Of a DNA stretch of 64,000 nucleotides, positions 34,881-45,279 are shown piece by piece. A model generated the notes under the pieces. It was given only the letters and a program-made list of their open reading frames with translations, did not search any database and was not told where the DNA came from. Position numbers and translations under genes: made by a program. The DNA is taken from the NCBI GenBank assembly GCA_938009235.1, contig CALLIK010000002.1, positions 147,258 to 211,257 of the forward strand, given 5' to 3'. This DNA is from an uncultured Caulobacterales bacterium. GTDB taxonomy: Bacteria; Pseudomonadota; Alphaproteobacteria; Caulobacterales; Maricaulaceae. The first letter of the stretch is position 1; the number at the start of each line of letters is the position of its first letter.

Positions 34881-35855
34881 ATGTTCACAGCGTTTGATAT
34901 TGAAGCTAAAAATTACCCAACCAAAGACGCATTCATAATTTCGCGCAGTTCAGTGACGTCCGTTTCCGTTGTTCAGATCACATTGCAAAAAGACGGTCAT
35001 ACGGGACGCGGCGAATGCAGGCCCTACCCTCGCTACAATCAAACCGTAGAGAGTGTTACAACCGAGTTAGAAAACGTGCGAGATTTTGTTGAAGCTAGCG
35101 ATTTTGATCAAGCCCTTAAAGGCTTGTCCAGCGGCGCGGCTCGTAATGCACTGGTGTCAGCTTGGGTCGATTTAAGGGCTAAGCAAGAACATACCTCTGC
35201 AGCTGATATACTGCAGGTGAAACAGCCTGTCATTCGAGAGACAGCGTTCACACTCTCATGGGGGTCCGTGAAAGACATGACGGAAGCCGCCATAGCCGCG
35301 TCCATCTACCCATGGCTAAAAATCAAAATTGGCGCAAATGGCTTACCACAAATTCTAGCTCTCGCAGCCGCGAGACCAGATGCGCGCCTGATCATTGACG
35401 CAAATGAAGCCCTTACAAAATCCGAATTGCCAACCTTTCTCTCCGCACTTTCAGGGCTGAATATTGCCCTGATCGAACAACCTTTACCCGCAGGCCATAG
35501 CGAAGACTTACCTGAGACAAACCTCATTATATGTGCAGATGAAGGGCTACATTCTATTGCGGACCTCAAACGACTCTGGGCGCAAGGCTATCGGTCGGTC
35601 AATGTTAAGCTAGACAAATGCGGCGGACCGTTGGCGGCGCGGGACTTAATCATGGAGGCGAAGTCCATAGGGTTCAGCGTAATGGCGGGATGTATGGTCG
35701 GCAGCTCACTTGCCATGGCACCAATGTTAATGCTCGAAAGCCTGTGCGATATTATAGATTTGGATGGTCCGCTATTGCTCGCGGAAGATATAGAGAATGG
35801 CCTGCAATATGATGGCGCGAACGTATTCCCGCCTAGCCGAAGTCTTTGGGGTTAG
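34881..35855 (+). CDS. Dipeptide epimerase (L-Ala-D/L-Glu epimerase family)
   Basis: Enolase-superfamily enzyme of 324 residues, predicted to epimerise L-Ala-D-Glu released from murein peptides so that it can be degraded. The active-site pattern is visible: the KxK motif LKIKIGANG (about residues 146-150), metal ligands in LIIDANEAL, IEQPLPAG and ICADEGLHS, and the second general base Lys in VNVKLDKCGG. The C-terminal MAGCMVGSSLAMAP is typical of the dipeptide epimerase subgroup. Exact dipeptide specificity cannot be read from sequence. Confidence 0.85.
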   Translation: MFTAFDIEAKNYPTKDAFIISRSSVTSVSVVQITLQKDGHTGRGECRPYPRYNQTVESVTTELENVRDFVEASDFDQALKGLSSGAARNALVSAWVDLRAKQEHTSAADILQVKQPVIRETAFTLSWGSVKDMTEAAIAASIYPWLKIKIGANGLPQILALAAARPDARLIIDANEALTKSELPTFLSALSGLNIALIEQPLPAGHSEDLPETNLIICADEGLHSIADLKRLWAQGYRSVNVKLDKCGGPLAARDLIMEAKSIGFSVMAGCMVGSSLAMAPMLMLESLCDIIDLDGPLLLAEDIENGLQYDGANVFPPSRSLWG

Positions 35856-35881
35856 CCGTTGGAGGCCAAGAGCTCTGGAAG

Positions 35882-36487
35882 TTAGGAGGCTTCCCGGCGA
35901 CGAGCTGCCAATTCAGCGGCGGCGGCCTGCCTTACACGGTAGCCAAACTTATCGGTCACGGCAGTAAGTCTTGCGATTTTAGTATTTAAGGCACGAATTT
36001 CAGTTTTGTCGCGGCCTAGAACTTTCTCAAATTCAGATGCTGCCTCACGAGATGAAAGTAAAGCCATCTCAAGACTCTCCAATTCGTCACGCAACGAGTT
36101 TTGCACGTCAGACATTTCAAAATAGACTTCAGCTGCATTGGACGTGCGTTGAATATGTTGGGCCGCGTAAGTAATATCAGCCAAGACAACCGAATGGTAT
36201 GGCTTTGTATCCGCATAGCTCGCGTCTAATGGTGACAGCTCGTGAACTTCAAAGCCGTTTAACAAAATAGAGGCCGCGGATTGTTCATTCTTTTGCGAGG
36301 CCTTCACGACAAAGCCTTTTTGCTGAAACGCGACGTAAAGCTTATCAGCAGAGCGCTGGACTACATTCGCTTCTGCTGGCGCCACGGCTCTAGCTGATAC
36401 GGATTGACTCATTTCCGTCATATCGACGGTCGCACAACCACTGACGAGTAAACCTACCGTCGTTATCATAGCAATGCGAAGTCGCAT
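35882..36487 (-). CDS. Putative coiled-coil lipoprotein
   Basis: 201 residues with signal and lipobox VSGC (Cys at about residue 18). The mature N-terminal half (to about 110) is mixed; the C-terminal half (about 115-200) is strongly helical with coiled-coil character (SLRDELESLEMALLSSREAASEFEKVLGRDKTEIRALNTKIARLT) and ends Arg/Ala-rich. No family recognised. It may be an envelope spacer or peptidoglycan-associated lipoprotein. Confidence 0.6.
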   Translation of the reverse strand: MRLRIAMITTVGLLVSGCATVDMTEMSQSVSARAVAPAEANVVQRSADKLYVAFQQKGFVVKASQKNEQSAASILLNGFEVHELSPLDASYADTKPYHSVVLADITYAAQHIQRTSNAAEVYFEMSDVQNSLRDELESLEMALLSSREAASEFEKVLGRDKTEIRALNTKIARLTAVTDKFGYRVRQAAAAELAARRREAS

Positions 36488-36661
36488 ATTTATCGTTCCC
36501 TACAAGGCGCAAGGATTTACAATCCCACACTTCAGACTTTCGAGCGACCTACACTGGTCTTATTGAATAAAGGCTGAATGCCTATGTAATAACACTAAGC
36601 GTGGTTGCAGGCGATTCAAGCGCCCAAGACCACACATTAGGTTACATTCGCGCAAGATAAC

Positions 36662-38035
36662 TTAGGCGAAGAGAGGTGCAATCCATCGGCTCCACGTACC
36701 CAAGATGAGGACAAGCCCCATAAATACTGGCGCGACGAAGCGAACAAAGAACAGAATGAAACGCCCCAAAGACTCCCCTGACCCTGCCATTTCTTCGGCA
36801 AGGATAACCTTATTCAAGCGCCATCCTGTGAACAATACGATGATGAGGGCTGAAAGAGGTGCGAGAATTGGTCCAGCTAAACCTGTATCGATGAAGTCAA
36901 AGAAAGCTGGAATATAAAGAGACAGAAGCCCAAACGCCATTATCGCTGCGCCCGTAATCCAAGCTGCTTTTTTCTTTGTCCATTTCATTTTCTCGGCCAC
37001 AAATGCGACCGATGGTTCAAGAAGAGACACTGAGGACGTAATCGCCGCAAAGAAAGCCAAGAAAAAGAACGCCGCACCGACAATCATACCGCCAGGTGCA
37101 TTGGATAAAGCCGTTGGAATAGTCGTAAAGAAAATACCTGCACCCGCTTCAAAGTCCAAATTATTGGCGAAAACAACAGGGAAAATCGCAAGGCCAGCAA
37201 CAATCGCCACACAAGTATCAACCAAAGATACCGTCACAGCCGACTTTGGGATGGACACGTCTTTTGGCAGATAAGAGCCATATGTGATCATGATCGCATT
37301 ACCGATACCGATTGAGAAACAAGCTTGCCCCAATGCAGATTGTGCCACCTGAAAATTGATTTTACTAAAGTCAGGTGTGAACATGAAGGCAAATGCGTCA
37401 GACGTACCGCCGCTACCCATTGAAGAAATCATTGAGTAGGCAGCGAGAGAGATAAGTAACAAAAAGAAGATCGGCATGAGCAAACGTGCCGCGAGTTCAA
37501 TACCTTTATTGACCCCTCGAGCCACCAACCATGATGTCACAAGTCCAAAGAATAAAAACCAAGGTAAAACCTGTGTCGTTGGATTATCCAACATTATTCC
37601 AAATTGTTGTGAGACCTCAGCGGCAGGCATGCCATTAAACGTACCGAACACAAACTTTGGGATATAAGCCAGAACCCACGCAGCGACCACGCAGTAAAAA
37701 CTAACAATCAAGAATGACGCAAGCATACCGAACCAGGCGCCCGAACTCCACACCTTGGAGACACCAGACCGAACCGCCAAATCATCGTTAGACCCAACAG
37801 CAGAGGCCGCATTACCCGCGCGTCCAATGATATACTCACTCATGAGAACGGGGATGCCAACAAAGACAATACAGGCGATATAGACGATCAAAAAGGCTGC
37901 GCCGCCATTTGTCCCTAATTCAGCCGAAAAACGCCAGAGATTACCAAGGCCTACTGAACTCCCCACGGCTGCCATGATGAAGGCAAATCGTGAGGACCAT
38001 TGTGCCGTACCGCGTTCAACAGGAATGCTTGCCAT
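36662..38035 (-). CDS. Sodium-dependent transporter of the SNF/NSS family
   Basis: Polytopic symporter of 457 residues with the LeuT fold. The family start signature is clear: WSSRFAFIMAAVGSSVGLGNLWRFSAELGTNGGAAFLIVYI, containing the unwound helix 1 that binds sodium and substrate, followed by PVLMSEYIIGR. Helix 6 region FSIGIGNAIMITYGSYLPKD and helix 8 region FFAAITSSVSLLEPSVAF are also conserved. About 11-12 membrane helices are predicted. NSS proteins import amino acids or related amines with sodium; the substrate is unknown. Confidence 0.9.
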   Translation of the reverse strand: MASIPVERGTAQWSSRFAFIMAAVGSSVGLGNLWRFSAELGTNGGAAFLIVYIACIVFVGIPVLMSEYIIGRAGNAASAVGSNDDLAVRSGVSKVWSSGAWFGMLASFLIVSFYCVVAAWVLAYIPKFVFGTFNGMPAAEVSQQFGIMLDNPTTQVLPWFLFFGLVTSWLVARGVNKGIELAARLLMPIFFLLLISLAAYSMISSMGSGGTSDAFAFMFTPDFSKINFQVAQSALGQACFSIGIGNAIMITYGSYLPKDVSIPKSAVTVSLVDTCVAIVAGLAIFPVVFANNLDFEAGAGIFFTTIPTALSNAPGGMIVGAAFFFLAFFAAITSSVSLLEPSVAFVAEKMKWTKKKAAWITGAAIMAFGLLSLYIPAFFDFIDTGLAGPILAPLSALIIVLFTGWRLNKVILAEEMAGSGESLGRFILFFVRFVAPVFMGLVLILGTWSRWIAPLFA

Positions 38036-38176
38036 TATGATAACCCCTAAAACTCATCTGCGCTCCATGACGCCTATACTTTGCCCTTAAAGGGAATCTA
38101 AGACGGGTCAAGATGATGTGACGTAAAGGGCCTCCATAATAACGATATCTTAGGTTGTGTGTGGGAAATATAATAC

Positions 38177-39016
38177 ATGACCCAAGCCCCCTCAACACCT
38201 AAACTCAAGATACTTCTTGCTGATGATAATGATGCGAACCGCCTCATTGCGAGGACAATTTTAGAACGAGCGGGTCACAACGTCACGACAGCGCAGAATG
38301 GGTCCCACGCCCTAAGCCTTGCAAAATTAGCCTCTTTTGATCTGATTATCCTTGATATTATGATGCCTGTTATGGACGGCATGCGAGCCCTACGACAACT
38401 TCGTCGGGACAAGTCTTCCAATAGCGACGTTCCGATTTTTGCCTTAACGGCGTATTGCAGCGCAGAAGACAAGCAGAGGTACTTTCTAGCCGGATTTGAT
38501 TCCGTCCTTTCCAAGCCATTGCGAACAGGGGACCTTGAGAACGCTTATATTCGACACAAGGATAAACGTGTTTCACCTTTGTTAGACACAGTTGATGTTC
38601 GCACAAGCGCTAACGTGCCACTTTTAGATTATGAAATGATCGAACAATTATCTGAGGCTGGAAGCGCAGAGCGCCTGTCTGATATTCAAAAACGGTTTTG
38701 GGATTCTGTCCAAATCAAATGTGAAATAATAAAGGACTCTTTGCCAGAGGCCCTACGTGGTGATGGACATTTCCTCTCACAATTCAGGCGAGCAGTACAT
38801 GCCGTTAAAGGCGCCGGTGGTGCAATCGGCCTTGCCCGTGTCTCGCACATCGGCAGAGAACTACAAAATGCCCCACCAGAAGATATAGCGCCGTTAATGA
38901 TTGCCTTCGCGGATGCCTTAAGCCAAAGCCGCCCAGAACTAACCGCAGCGTTAAATGGGGATATCGACTTAGTTCGATCTCGGGAGCTCAACACTTCGGT
39001 GCAGATGAGCGGATAG
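38177..39016 (+). CDS. Receiver domain-HPt phosphorelay protein
   Basis: 279 residues. The N-terminal receiver domain (about 10-130) has the acidic pair DD at 16-17, the phospho-acceptor Asp at residue 60 (LDIMMPVMDG) and the conserved Lys in LSKPLR. The C-terminal HPt domain (about 155-265) has the phosphotransfer His in AVHAVKGAGGAIG near residue 207. No histidine kinase or output domain is in the protein or adjacent, so it is probably a relay shuttle between kinases and regulators encoded elsewhere. Its 3' end overlaps the convergent rodA by 48 bases. Confidence 0.85.
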   Translation: MTQAPSTPKLKILLADDNDANRLIARTILERAGHNVTTAQNGSHALSLAKLASFDLIILDIMMPVMDGMRALRQLRRDKSSNSDVPIFALTAYCSAEDKQRYFLAGFDSVLSKPLRTGDLENAYIRHKDKRVSPLLDTVDVRTSANVPLLDYEMIEQLSEAGSAERLSDIQKRFWDSVQIKCEIIKDSLPEALRGDGHFLSQFRRAVHAVKGAGGAIGLARVSHIGRELQNAPPEDIAPLMIAFADALSQSRPELTAALNGDIDLVRSRELNTSVQMSG

Positions 39017-40123
39017 GATCAAACCGAAACCTCCCATAACGGCCAAGATAACCGTGCCGCCATATGAAATAAGCGGCAAAGGTACGCCCACAACTGGAGC
39101 TAACCCCATGACCATTCCGAGATTGATAAAAATATATAGCGAAAACGTTGTCGTTAACCCCATGATCATCAGCTTTGAGAACATCTCTTTACATTGAAGG
39201 GATATCCAGATGCAGACCCCTATTACAGCCATATAAATGCTCAATGTCAGTAATCCGCCGATGAGTCCAAACTCCTCACCAATAACCGTAAAGATAAAGT
39301 CTGTACGGTTCTCTGGCACATATTCGCCTTGGCGTTGCGTACCTTTCATAAACCCTTTGCCATTCACACCCCCACTCCCCAGTGCGATTTTAGACTGAGT
39401 AATGTGATAACTGGCGCCAGAAGGGTCCCGTGATGAATCGAGAAACGTCATAATTCTTTCTTGCTGGTACGGCTTCAACCCAAACTTAAAAAACATTGAA
39501 ATAGCAACGACAGCAAACACGCTAGCCAAACCAATAATCCGCCATGAAACCCCAGCTAAGAATATAATCGCCACCCCTGTCGCCACCAAAAGCAACGTCG
39601 TGCCAAGATCTGGCTGTTGAAAAACCAAAACCATGGGGAAAACCATGAGTAAAATAGCCCCCATCAACCCCCAAACATTACTGATCCGCCAGTCAGATAA
39701 GTCATGATAATATCGAGCTAAGGCCAATACGATGGCAGGTTTCATGATTTCTGACGGTTGCAGCCTAGCAATCCCTAAGTCTAGCCACCGCTTTGAACCA
39801 TTCACCTCTATGCCTGCCAATTCCACGCCTATCAAAAGAGCCAGACCAATGATGTAAGTTGGGTAAGCCAACCGATACCAAACACGAATATTGATCATCG
39901 CGACACCCAGCATAATAAATGCCCCAAACGCAATTCGCGTGAGATGCTGAAACGCCCCGCGTTGCCAGACCCCATCTGTCGCAGCAAAAATCATGGCGAC
40001 ACCCACAAGACCAACCGTACATACGAGCGTCAGCAGCAGCCAATTAACCTCGAATAATTTAGACGTTAGGCTTCCCGAGGATATAGACTGGGCACCTCTA
40101 AAAGACGTGATTTGAGGCTTCAC
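38969..40123 (-). CDS. rodA: Rod shape-determining SEDS glycosyltransferase RodA
   Basis: Peptidoglycan glycan polymerase (384 residues) of the elongasome, partner of PBP2. About ten membrane helices. SEDS signatures: WLDLGIARLQPSEIMKPAIVLALARYY, QQPDLGTTLLLVATG, PENRTDFIFTVIGEEFGLIGG (with the catalytic-site Asp region) and PLISYGGT near the C-terminus. It overlaps mrdA by 4 bases (ATGA) and is the last gene of the mreB-mreC-mreD-mrdA-rodA operon. Confidence 0.96.
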   Translation of the reverse strand: MKPQITSFRGAQSISSGSLTSKLFEVNWLLLTLVCTVGLVGVAMIFAATDGVWQRGAFQHLTRIAFGAFIMLGVAMINIRVWYRLAYPTYIIGLALLIGVELAGIEVNGSKRWLDLGIARLQPSEIMKPAIVLALARYYHDLSDWRISNVWGLMGAILLMVFPMVLVFQQPDLGTTLLLVATGVAIIFLAGVSWRIIGLASVFAVVAISMFFKFGLKPYQQERIMTFLDSSRDPSGASYHITQSKIALGSGGVNGKGFMKGTQRQGEYVPENRTDFIFTVIGEEFGLIGGLLTLSIYMAVIGVCIWISLQCKEMFSKLMIMGLTTTFSLYIFINLGMVMGLAPVVGVPLPLISYGGTVILAVMGGFGLILSAHLHRSVELPRSN

Positions 40124-42033
40124 GGTTTAAACTCTCTAGCCTTAACATCAGCAGATGACCCAGCACTGTCTCGGCGTAAAGCCTCTCCAAGAACCGCTCG
40201 CGTAATATTTGCCGCACGTTTTGCGCCCGAGCCGCCATGTTCAACAATTGTACCGACGGCAAACCTAGGTCGATCAAACGGGGCGTAACCAACAAAAATA
40301 GAATGATCCCGCAATTTCCAAGGTAACTTGGAGTTTTTTCGAATGCCCGTGGCACGTTCTGAGGTACTAATCCCGCGCACTTGCCCGGTTCCTGTTTTTC
40401 CAGCCATTTTAATTTCATCGAGCCCAATACCTGCGGCAAACGGCTTGTTCCTATAAGCAGTTCCCCCAGGCTCTGATGTAACGGCCCACATGGCATCGCG
40501 TACAAAGGCAAGATGACTAGGATCAAAATCGAGTGGCTCGAATGTCTGCATGTCTGGCCCAATGACTAACTGAGGCACAACGGCCTCCTGCATATTAGCT
40601 ATCCTTGCCGTCATCACCGCAAGCTGTAAGGGCGTCGCCAGCACAAAGCCTTGGCCGATTGATGCATTAAGCGTGTCTCCCATCCGCCAACCAGTTCCCA
40701 GACGTTGTTTCTTCCAATCTTGAGTAGGGACAATTCCAGAAATACCACCACCAACGCCAATTTGGTATTTCTCTCCCAAGCCTAAACGCCGCGCAACATT
40801 CGCAATCGCGTCAATACCTACGACCTGAGAAATATCATAGAAATAAGTATCACAACTATTTTTGAGAGCATCTCTCATGTTCATATGGCCATGCCCTCTC
40901 CGCTTCCAACAATGAAAGTTTCGATTTCCGAGGCGTATTTTGCCTGAACAAAAAACGGTCTCACTAGGGTCGATTAAACCCGACTCCAGCGCGGCGAGCA
41001 TGACAACCATTTTAAAGGTCGAGGCGGGCGGGTAACCACCTGCAATCGCTTTATTATACTGCGGACGCTTAGGATCATTATTAAGTTGATCCATATCTGC
41101 TTGTGTCAAGCCAGACACAAAGAGGTTAGCATCGAATGTCGGCATAGAGAGCATTGTACGCAGCTCTCCTGTAATGACATCAATGACGCAAATACCTCCG
41201 CTATCATCGCCTTCGTCTTCTGTCGCGAATTGCTTGGCCGCAAATTCTTGAAGCCCTGCATCCAAGGTCAGCCAAACATCTCCACCAGACTTAGGTCTTG
41301 TTTTTGGGTCAGGCCATTCCCGTACAATACGGCCACGAGCATTCACCTCAACTTTTAGCTTACCAGACGATCCGCGTAAGGTTTTTTCTTGTGAAGCCTC
41401 TACGCCTGTTTTCCCAACCCGAAAGGTCGGCTGCCGTAACAACGGGTCAGCATCAGCCTTAATATCCTTATCACTGGCTCGACCAATATAACCCAAAATG
41501 TGTGAAAACACGCCGTTTTCAGGATAGGCACGTCCCTGCCCAGCTTCAGAAACGATACCTGGTAAATCATGAAGTCTCATATTCAGAGTGCTGAATGTTT
41601 CCCAATCCATATTGTCTTCGACAAGAATTGGAACAAATTTAGGGTTTTGTCGAATATCTCGACGTATACGCTCTCTCTGTCCTTCGCTGAGTGGACTTAT
41701 GAGCGCGACACGATCCAGGGTTTTTTCGATCTCTTTGGTCCGTTCAGGGATCATAACAAGTCGAAACTTTTGCCTGTTCTTTGCAAGACCTACCCCAAAA
41801 CGATCTCGAATTTCTCCGCGCTCAGGTAAGAGCATATTGAAATTGAACCGGTTGTTCTCAGATAGAGCCCGATAATCTTCCGCTTGTAAAACCTGCAACT
41901 GGTACAAACGCGCGCCCAGAATACCAAAAACACCCAACCCGCCAGCACCGAGTATAGCGGTTCGGCGTGTCACCATATTTTTATCGACTTGAGATTGGGG
42001 CTTTAATGCAGGCACGTCACCCACCCCAATCAT
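40120..42033 (-). CDS. mrdA: Penicillin-binding protein 2 (peptidoglycan transpeptidase)
   Basis: Elongasome transpeptidase of about 637 residues. One membrane anchor follows a short cytoplasmic end (TAILGAGGLGVFGILGARLYQLQVLQ), then the pedestal dimerisation domain, then the transpeptidase domain with the serine motif STFK (PPASTFKMVVML), SCD, and KTGTGQ. The start is uncertain: the ATG at 42033 overlaps the mreD stop by 17 bases, and a GTG just after that stop, preceded by a G-rich run, is a good alternative. Coupled to mreD and rodA. Confidence 0.95.
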   Translation of the reverse strand: MIGVGDVPALKPQSQVDKNMVTRRTAILGAGGLGVFGILGARLYQLQVLQAEDYRALSENNRFNFNMLLPERGEIRDRFGVGLAKNRQKFRLVMIPERTKEIEKTLDRVALISPLSEGQRERIRRDIRQNPKFVPILVEDNMDWETFSTLNMRLHDLPGIVSEAGQGRAYPENGVFSHILGYIGRASDKDIKADADPLLRQPTFRVGKTGVEASQEKTLRGSSGKLKVEVNARGRIVREWPDPKTRPKSGGDVWLTLDAGLQEFAAKQFATEDEGDDSGGICVIDVITGELRTMLSMPTFDANLFVSGLTQADMDQLNNDPKRPQYNKAIAGGYPPASTFKMVVMLAALESGLIDPSETVFCSGKIRLGNRNFHCWKRRGHGHMNMRDALKNSCDTYFYDISQVVGIDAIANVARRLGLGEKYQIGVGGGISGIVPTQDWKKQRLGTGWRMGDTLNASIGQGFVLATPLQLAVMTARIANMQEAVVPQLVIGPDMQTFEPLDFDPSHLAFVRDAMWAVTSEPGGTAYRNKPFAAGIGLDEIKMAGKTGTGQVRGISTSERATGIRKNSKLPWKLRDHSIFVGYAPFDRPRFAVGTIVEHGGSGAKRAANITRAVLGEALRRDSAGSSADVKAREFKP

Positions 42034-42544
42034 CTGTTGCAAACAAGCGGCCTGCGAGCACACCTCGTAGTAAAACAATCAAAGGCAAACATATTGTTGC
42101 AACAACAAGCTGGCGGCCAAAAGATGCAAAATCAGGCCTAACACCATATACAAACCAACCCGTCACTCCAATCAAGACCATGGCCAAACCACAAGTAGCA
42201 AGCCAGAATAAAATTATAGAGACTAAGGAATATGGCTCACTGCGTAACTCGGGTCGCAACACGCCCCATATAACTGTAAAAACGAGTGCAGATTGACCGA
42301 CTAAGCCCCCAGTCGCCCAATCTGTAAAAACCCCAGCCAAAAATACAAATAGGATCGATAAAAGCGTGTTCGCTTGCCTAGGCCAAACTGCGATAATGGT
42401 TAAGGGAATAAACCCAAACCCTGCACGAACACCAAGAACGTTGACGCCTCCAACTGCAATAGCTCCAGCAATAAACAAAGCTATACCCGCAGTAATGGCA
42501 GGCCATATGCGTCTAAGGGGAGGATGTGTATCGAAGAAAGTCAT
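42017..42544 (-). CDS. mreD: Rod shape-determining protein MreD
   Basis: Small integral membrane protein (175 residues, five to six hydrophobic helices) of the cell-elongation complex, bridging MreC with PBP2/RodA. Sequence conservation in MreD is low; the call rests on size, hydrophobicity (FIPLTIIAVWPRQANTLLSILFVFLAGVFTDWATGGLVGQSALVF has the conserved G.D...G motif region) and its position between mreC and mrdA. The ATG overlaps the mreC stop by 4 bases. Confidence 0.88.
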   Translation of the reverse strand: MTFFDTHPPLRRIWPAITAGIALFIAGAIAVGGVNVLGVRAGFGFIPLTIIAVWPRQANTLLSILFVFLAGVFTDWATGGLVGQSALVFTVIWGVLRPELRSEPYSLVSIILFWLATCGLAMVLIGVTGWFVYGVRPDFASFGRQLVVATICLPLIVLLRGVLAGRLFATDDWGG

Positions 42545-43398
42545 GGCGTGACCTCAGCTTCCATGTCGCTTTCAGTCGGAGCTGCCAATCGTTTATATGG
42601 AGAGACCCAAACCCAATCGATAGCCGCACTGTGGCTCGCTAAACGCACGCGAAGTTTCCCCGTTTTATCAATAATAACTTCTCCGACCATGAGGCCTCTC
42701 GGTAGCGCGCCAGTGTCACCAGAAGAAATCACTCTATCCCCAACAGTCCAATTTTCACGTTGATTAATGAAAGCCAATCTAGGGAGACGTGAGTTATCAC
42801 CAGCAAGAATAGCCGTTGCATCAGACTGCGCTGATGCAACGGCTATACGACTATTCAAGTCGGACAACCGTAAAACGCGCGAAGTGTGAGGCCCAACATT
42901 GATAACATGTCCAACTAAACCCTCGACGGACATCACAGGGTTGCCAATATCAACCCCGTCCTTCGCGCCTACATTTAACAAAAGGGATCGAACAAATGGC
43001 CCATCAGTCTCACCTACAGACCTCGCCGCAATTTTTTTCAACGGGACGTCTGTTTCCATATCAACGCCTAGAATTGTCTCATAGCGCGCAACTTTCATCG
43101 CAAGGTTATCATATCGAGACTGACGGTCACGAAGAACGACTAACTCTTCCTTAAGGGCTTTATTGTCTTCAAGGGCGCGAGATCGATCAGCAAAGGATTC
43201 AAAATAACCTTCAACGCCACGCAAGGGTACAGATAGAAACTCAACTAAAGGCGCGACTTTTCCCTGCGCACCGATTGCCAAAGGCGACGCGTCACGCATA
43301 GCTCCACGATTAAAGCTAACGAGTAAGCTTGAAATTAGAATAGCGGCGAAAAGCGCTATGCGGGTCCAACCACTATTGGGGTGCTGCCCATGTCGCAT
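42541..43398 (-). CDS. mreC: Rod shape-determining protein MreC
   Basis: Bitopic periplasmic scaffold (285 residues) of the elongasome. N-terminal membrane helix (IALFAAILISSLLVSF), coiled coil around residues 65-100 (FADRSRALEDNKALKEELVVLRDRQSRYDNL), then the double beta-barrel MreC domain with RSLLLNVGAKDGVDIGNPVMSVEGLVGHVINVGPHTSRVLRLSDLNSRIAV. It lies 18 bases downstream of mreB and overlaps mreD. Confidence 0.95.
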   Translation of the reverse strand: MRHGQHPNSGWTRIALFAAILISSLLVSFNRGAMRDASPLAIGAQGKVAPLVEFLSVPLRGVEGYFESFADRSRALEDNKALKEELVVLRDRQSRYDNLAMKVARYETILGVDMETDVPLKKIAARSVGETDGPFVRSLLLNVGAKDGVDIGNPVMSVEGLVGHVINVGPHTSRVLRLSDLNSRIAVASAQSDATAILAGDNSRLPRLAFINQRENWTVGDRVISSGDTGALPRGLMVGEVIIDKTGKLRVRLASHSAAIDWVWVSPYKRLAAPTESDMEAEVTP

Positions 43399-43416
43399 TT
43401 TCGTCTCCGCTAAAGC

Positions 43417-44493
<1,077 letters not shown>

Positions 44494-44622
44494 TCAAGAC
44501 AGCCCGATTAATGTGGTGAATCAGTAAATACCTACACGCACTCTTCTAAGGTCAATATTAACCTTTAGCTAATTTGCAAGCTGAAGACCCAACTAATTAG
44601 CAAAAAAACTGCTATTTTCACT

Positions 44623-45279
44623 CTAAATAGAGATTCTAGACCTAAGTCGCTTTTGTGCCACCCTAGACAGGGCTAAAGCAAAGATTGCCAAGGCAGCAAA
44701 AATTATAGTCATGACACTTCCAGATAAGCCAGAAATGACACCTTGGCTGATGAGTGCAACCACAACAATTTTAGGAATAATGCCAATGGCCGTTCCTGTC
44801 ACAAAGTGCGTAAACCTCATACGAGAGACACCAGCCGCAAGATTCACAAGAATGGCGGGCCCTGTGGGAACTAACCGAACAACCAGACTTGTCATGAACC
44901 CGTTCTTCCGAACAGCGGCTGATAATTTCCTGATCAATTGAGCGTCAATGCGCTGAAGCCTTTCAGCGCCAACCAAATGACCAATCCAAAACCCTAACAT
45001 TGCAGCTGCCAAGCTACCTAGCCACGCCAGAACACTCCCCTCCCAAGGCCCAAAAGCAAAAACAGCGCCTGTAACCAACATCCATTGCGGGGCCCCTATA
45101 AAGGCAAGTCCGCAAAACAAGCCGATTGTAACAGGTATAGCCCAAGGGGAGTCGCTTAAGGACGTCATCATTTCAAACAGATCAGCTTGATTCACACCGA
45201 AAAACTGCTTCGCGAGCAAGATCAATATGACCGGCACTAGGAGGCTTCCAATCAACCAAAGTGTGGCGCGAATTTTCAA
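44623..45279 (-). CDS. TVP38/TMEM64 (VTT) family membrane protein
   Basis: 218 residues with about six hydrophobic segments. VTT-domain hallmarks: FGPWEGSVLAWLGSLAAAMLGFWIGHLVGAERL and LVVRLVPTGPAILVNLAAGVSRMRFTHFVTGTAIGIIPKIVVVA (the conserved F-x-x-R/G...P loop). Related to DedA and eukaryotic lipid scramblases, so a role in membrane lipid movement is likely. The ATG overlaps the miaA stop by 4 bases, a coupling I would not have predicted from function. Confidence 0.82.
   Translation of the reverse strand: MKIRATLWLIGSLLVPVILILLAKQFFGVNQADLFEMMTSLSDSPWAIPVTIGLFCGLAFIGAPQWMLVTGAVFAFGPWEGSVLAWLGSLAAAMLGFWIGHLVGAERLQRIDAQLIRKLSAAVRKNGFMTSLVVRLVPTGPAILVNLAAGVSRMRFTHFVTGTAIGIIPKIVVVALISQGVISGLSGSVMTIIFAALAIFALALSRVAQKRLRSRISI

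Noticed and set aside
44557..44571. TTAA-N7-CTAA upstream of mreB as a possible CtrA site
   Set aside because: One half-site deviates and no promoter elements could be placed around it.
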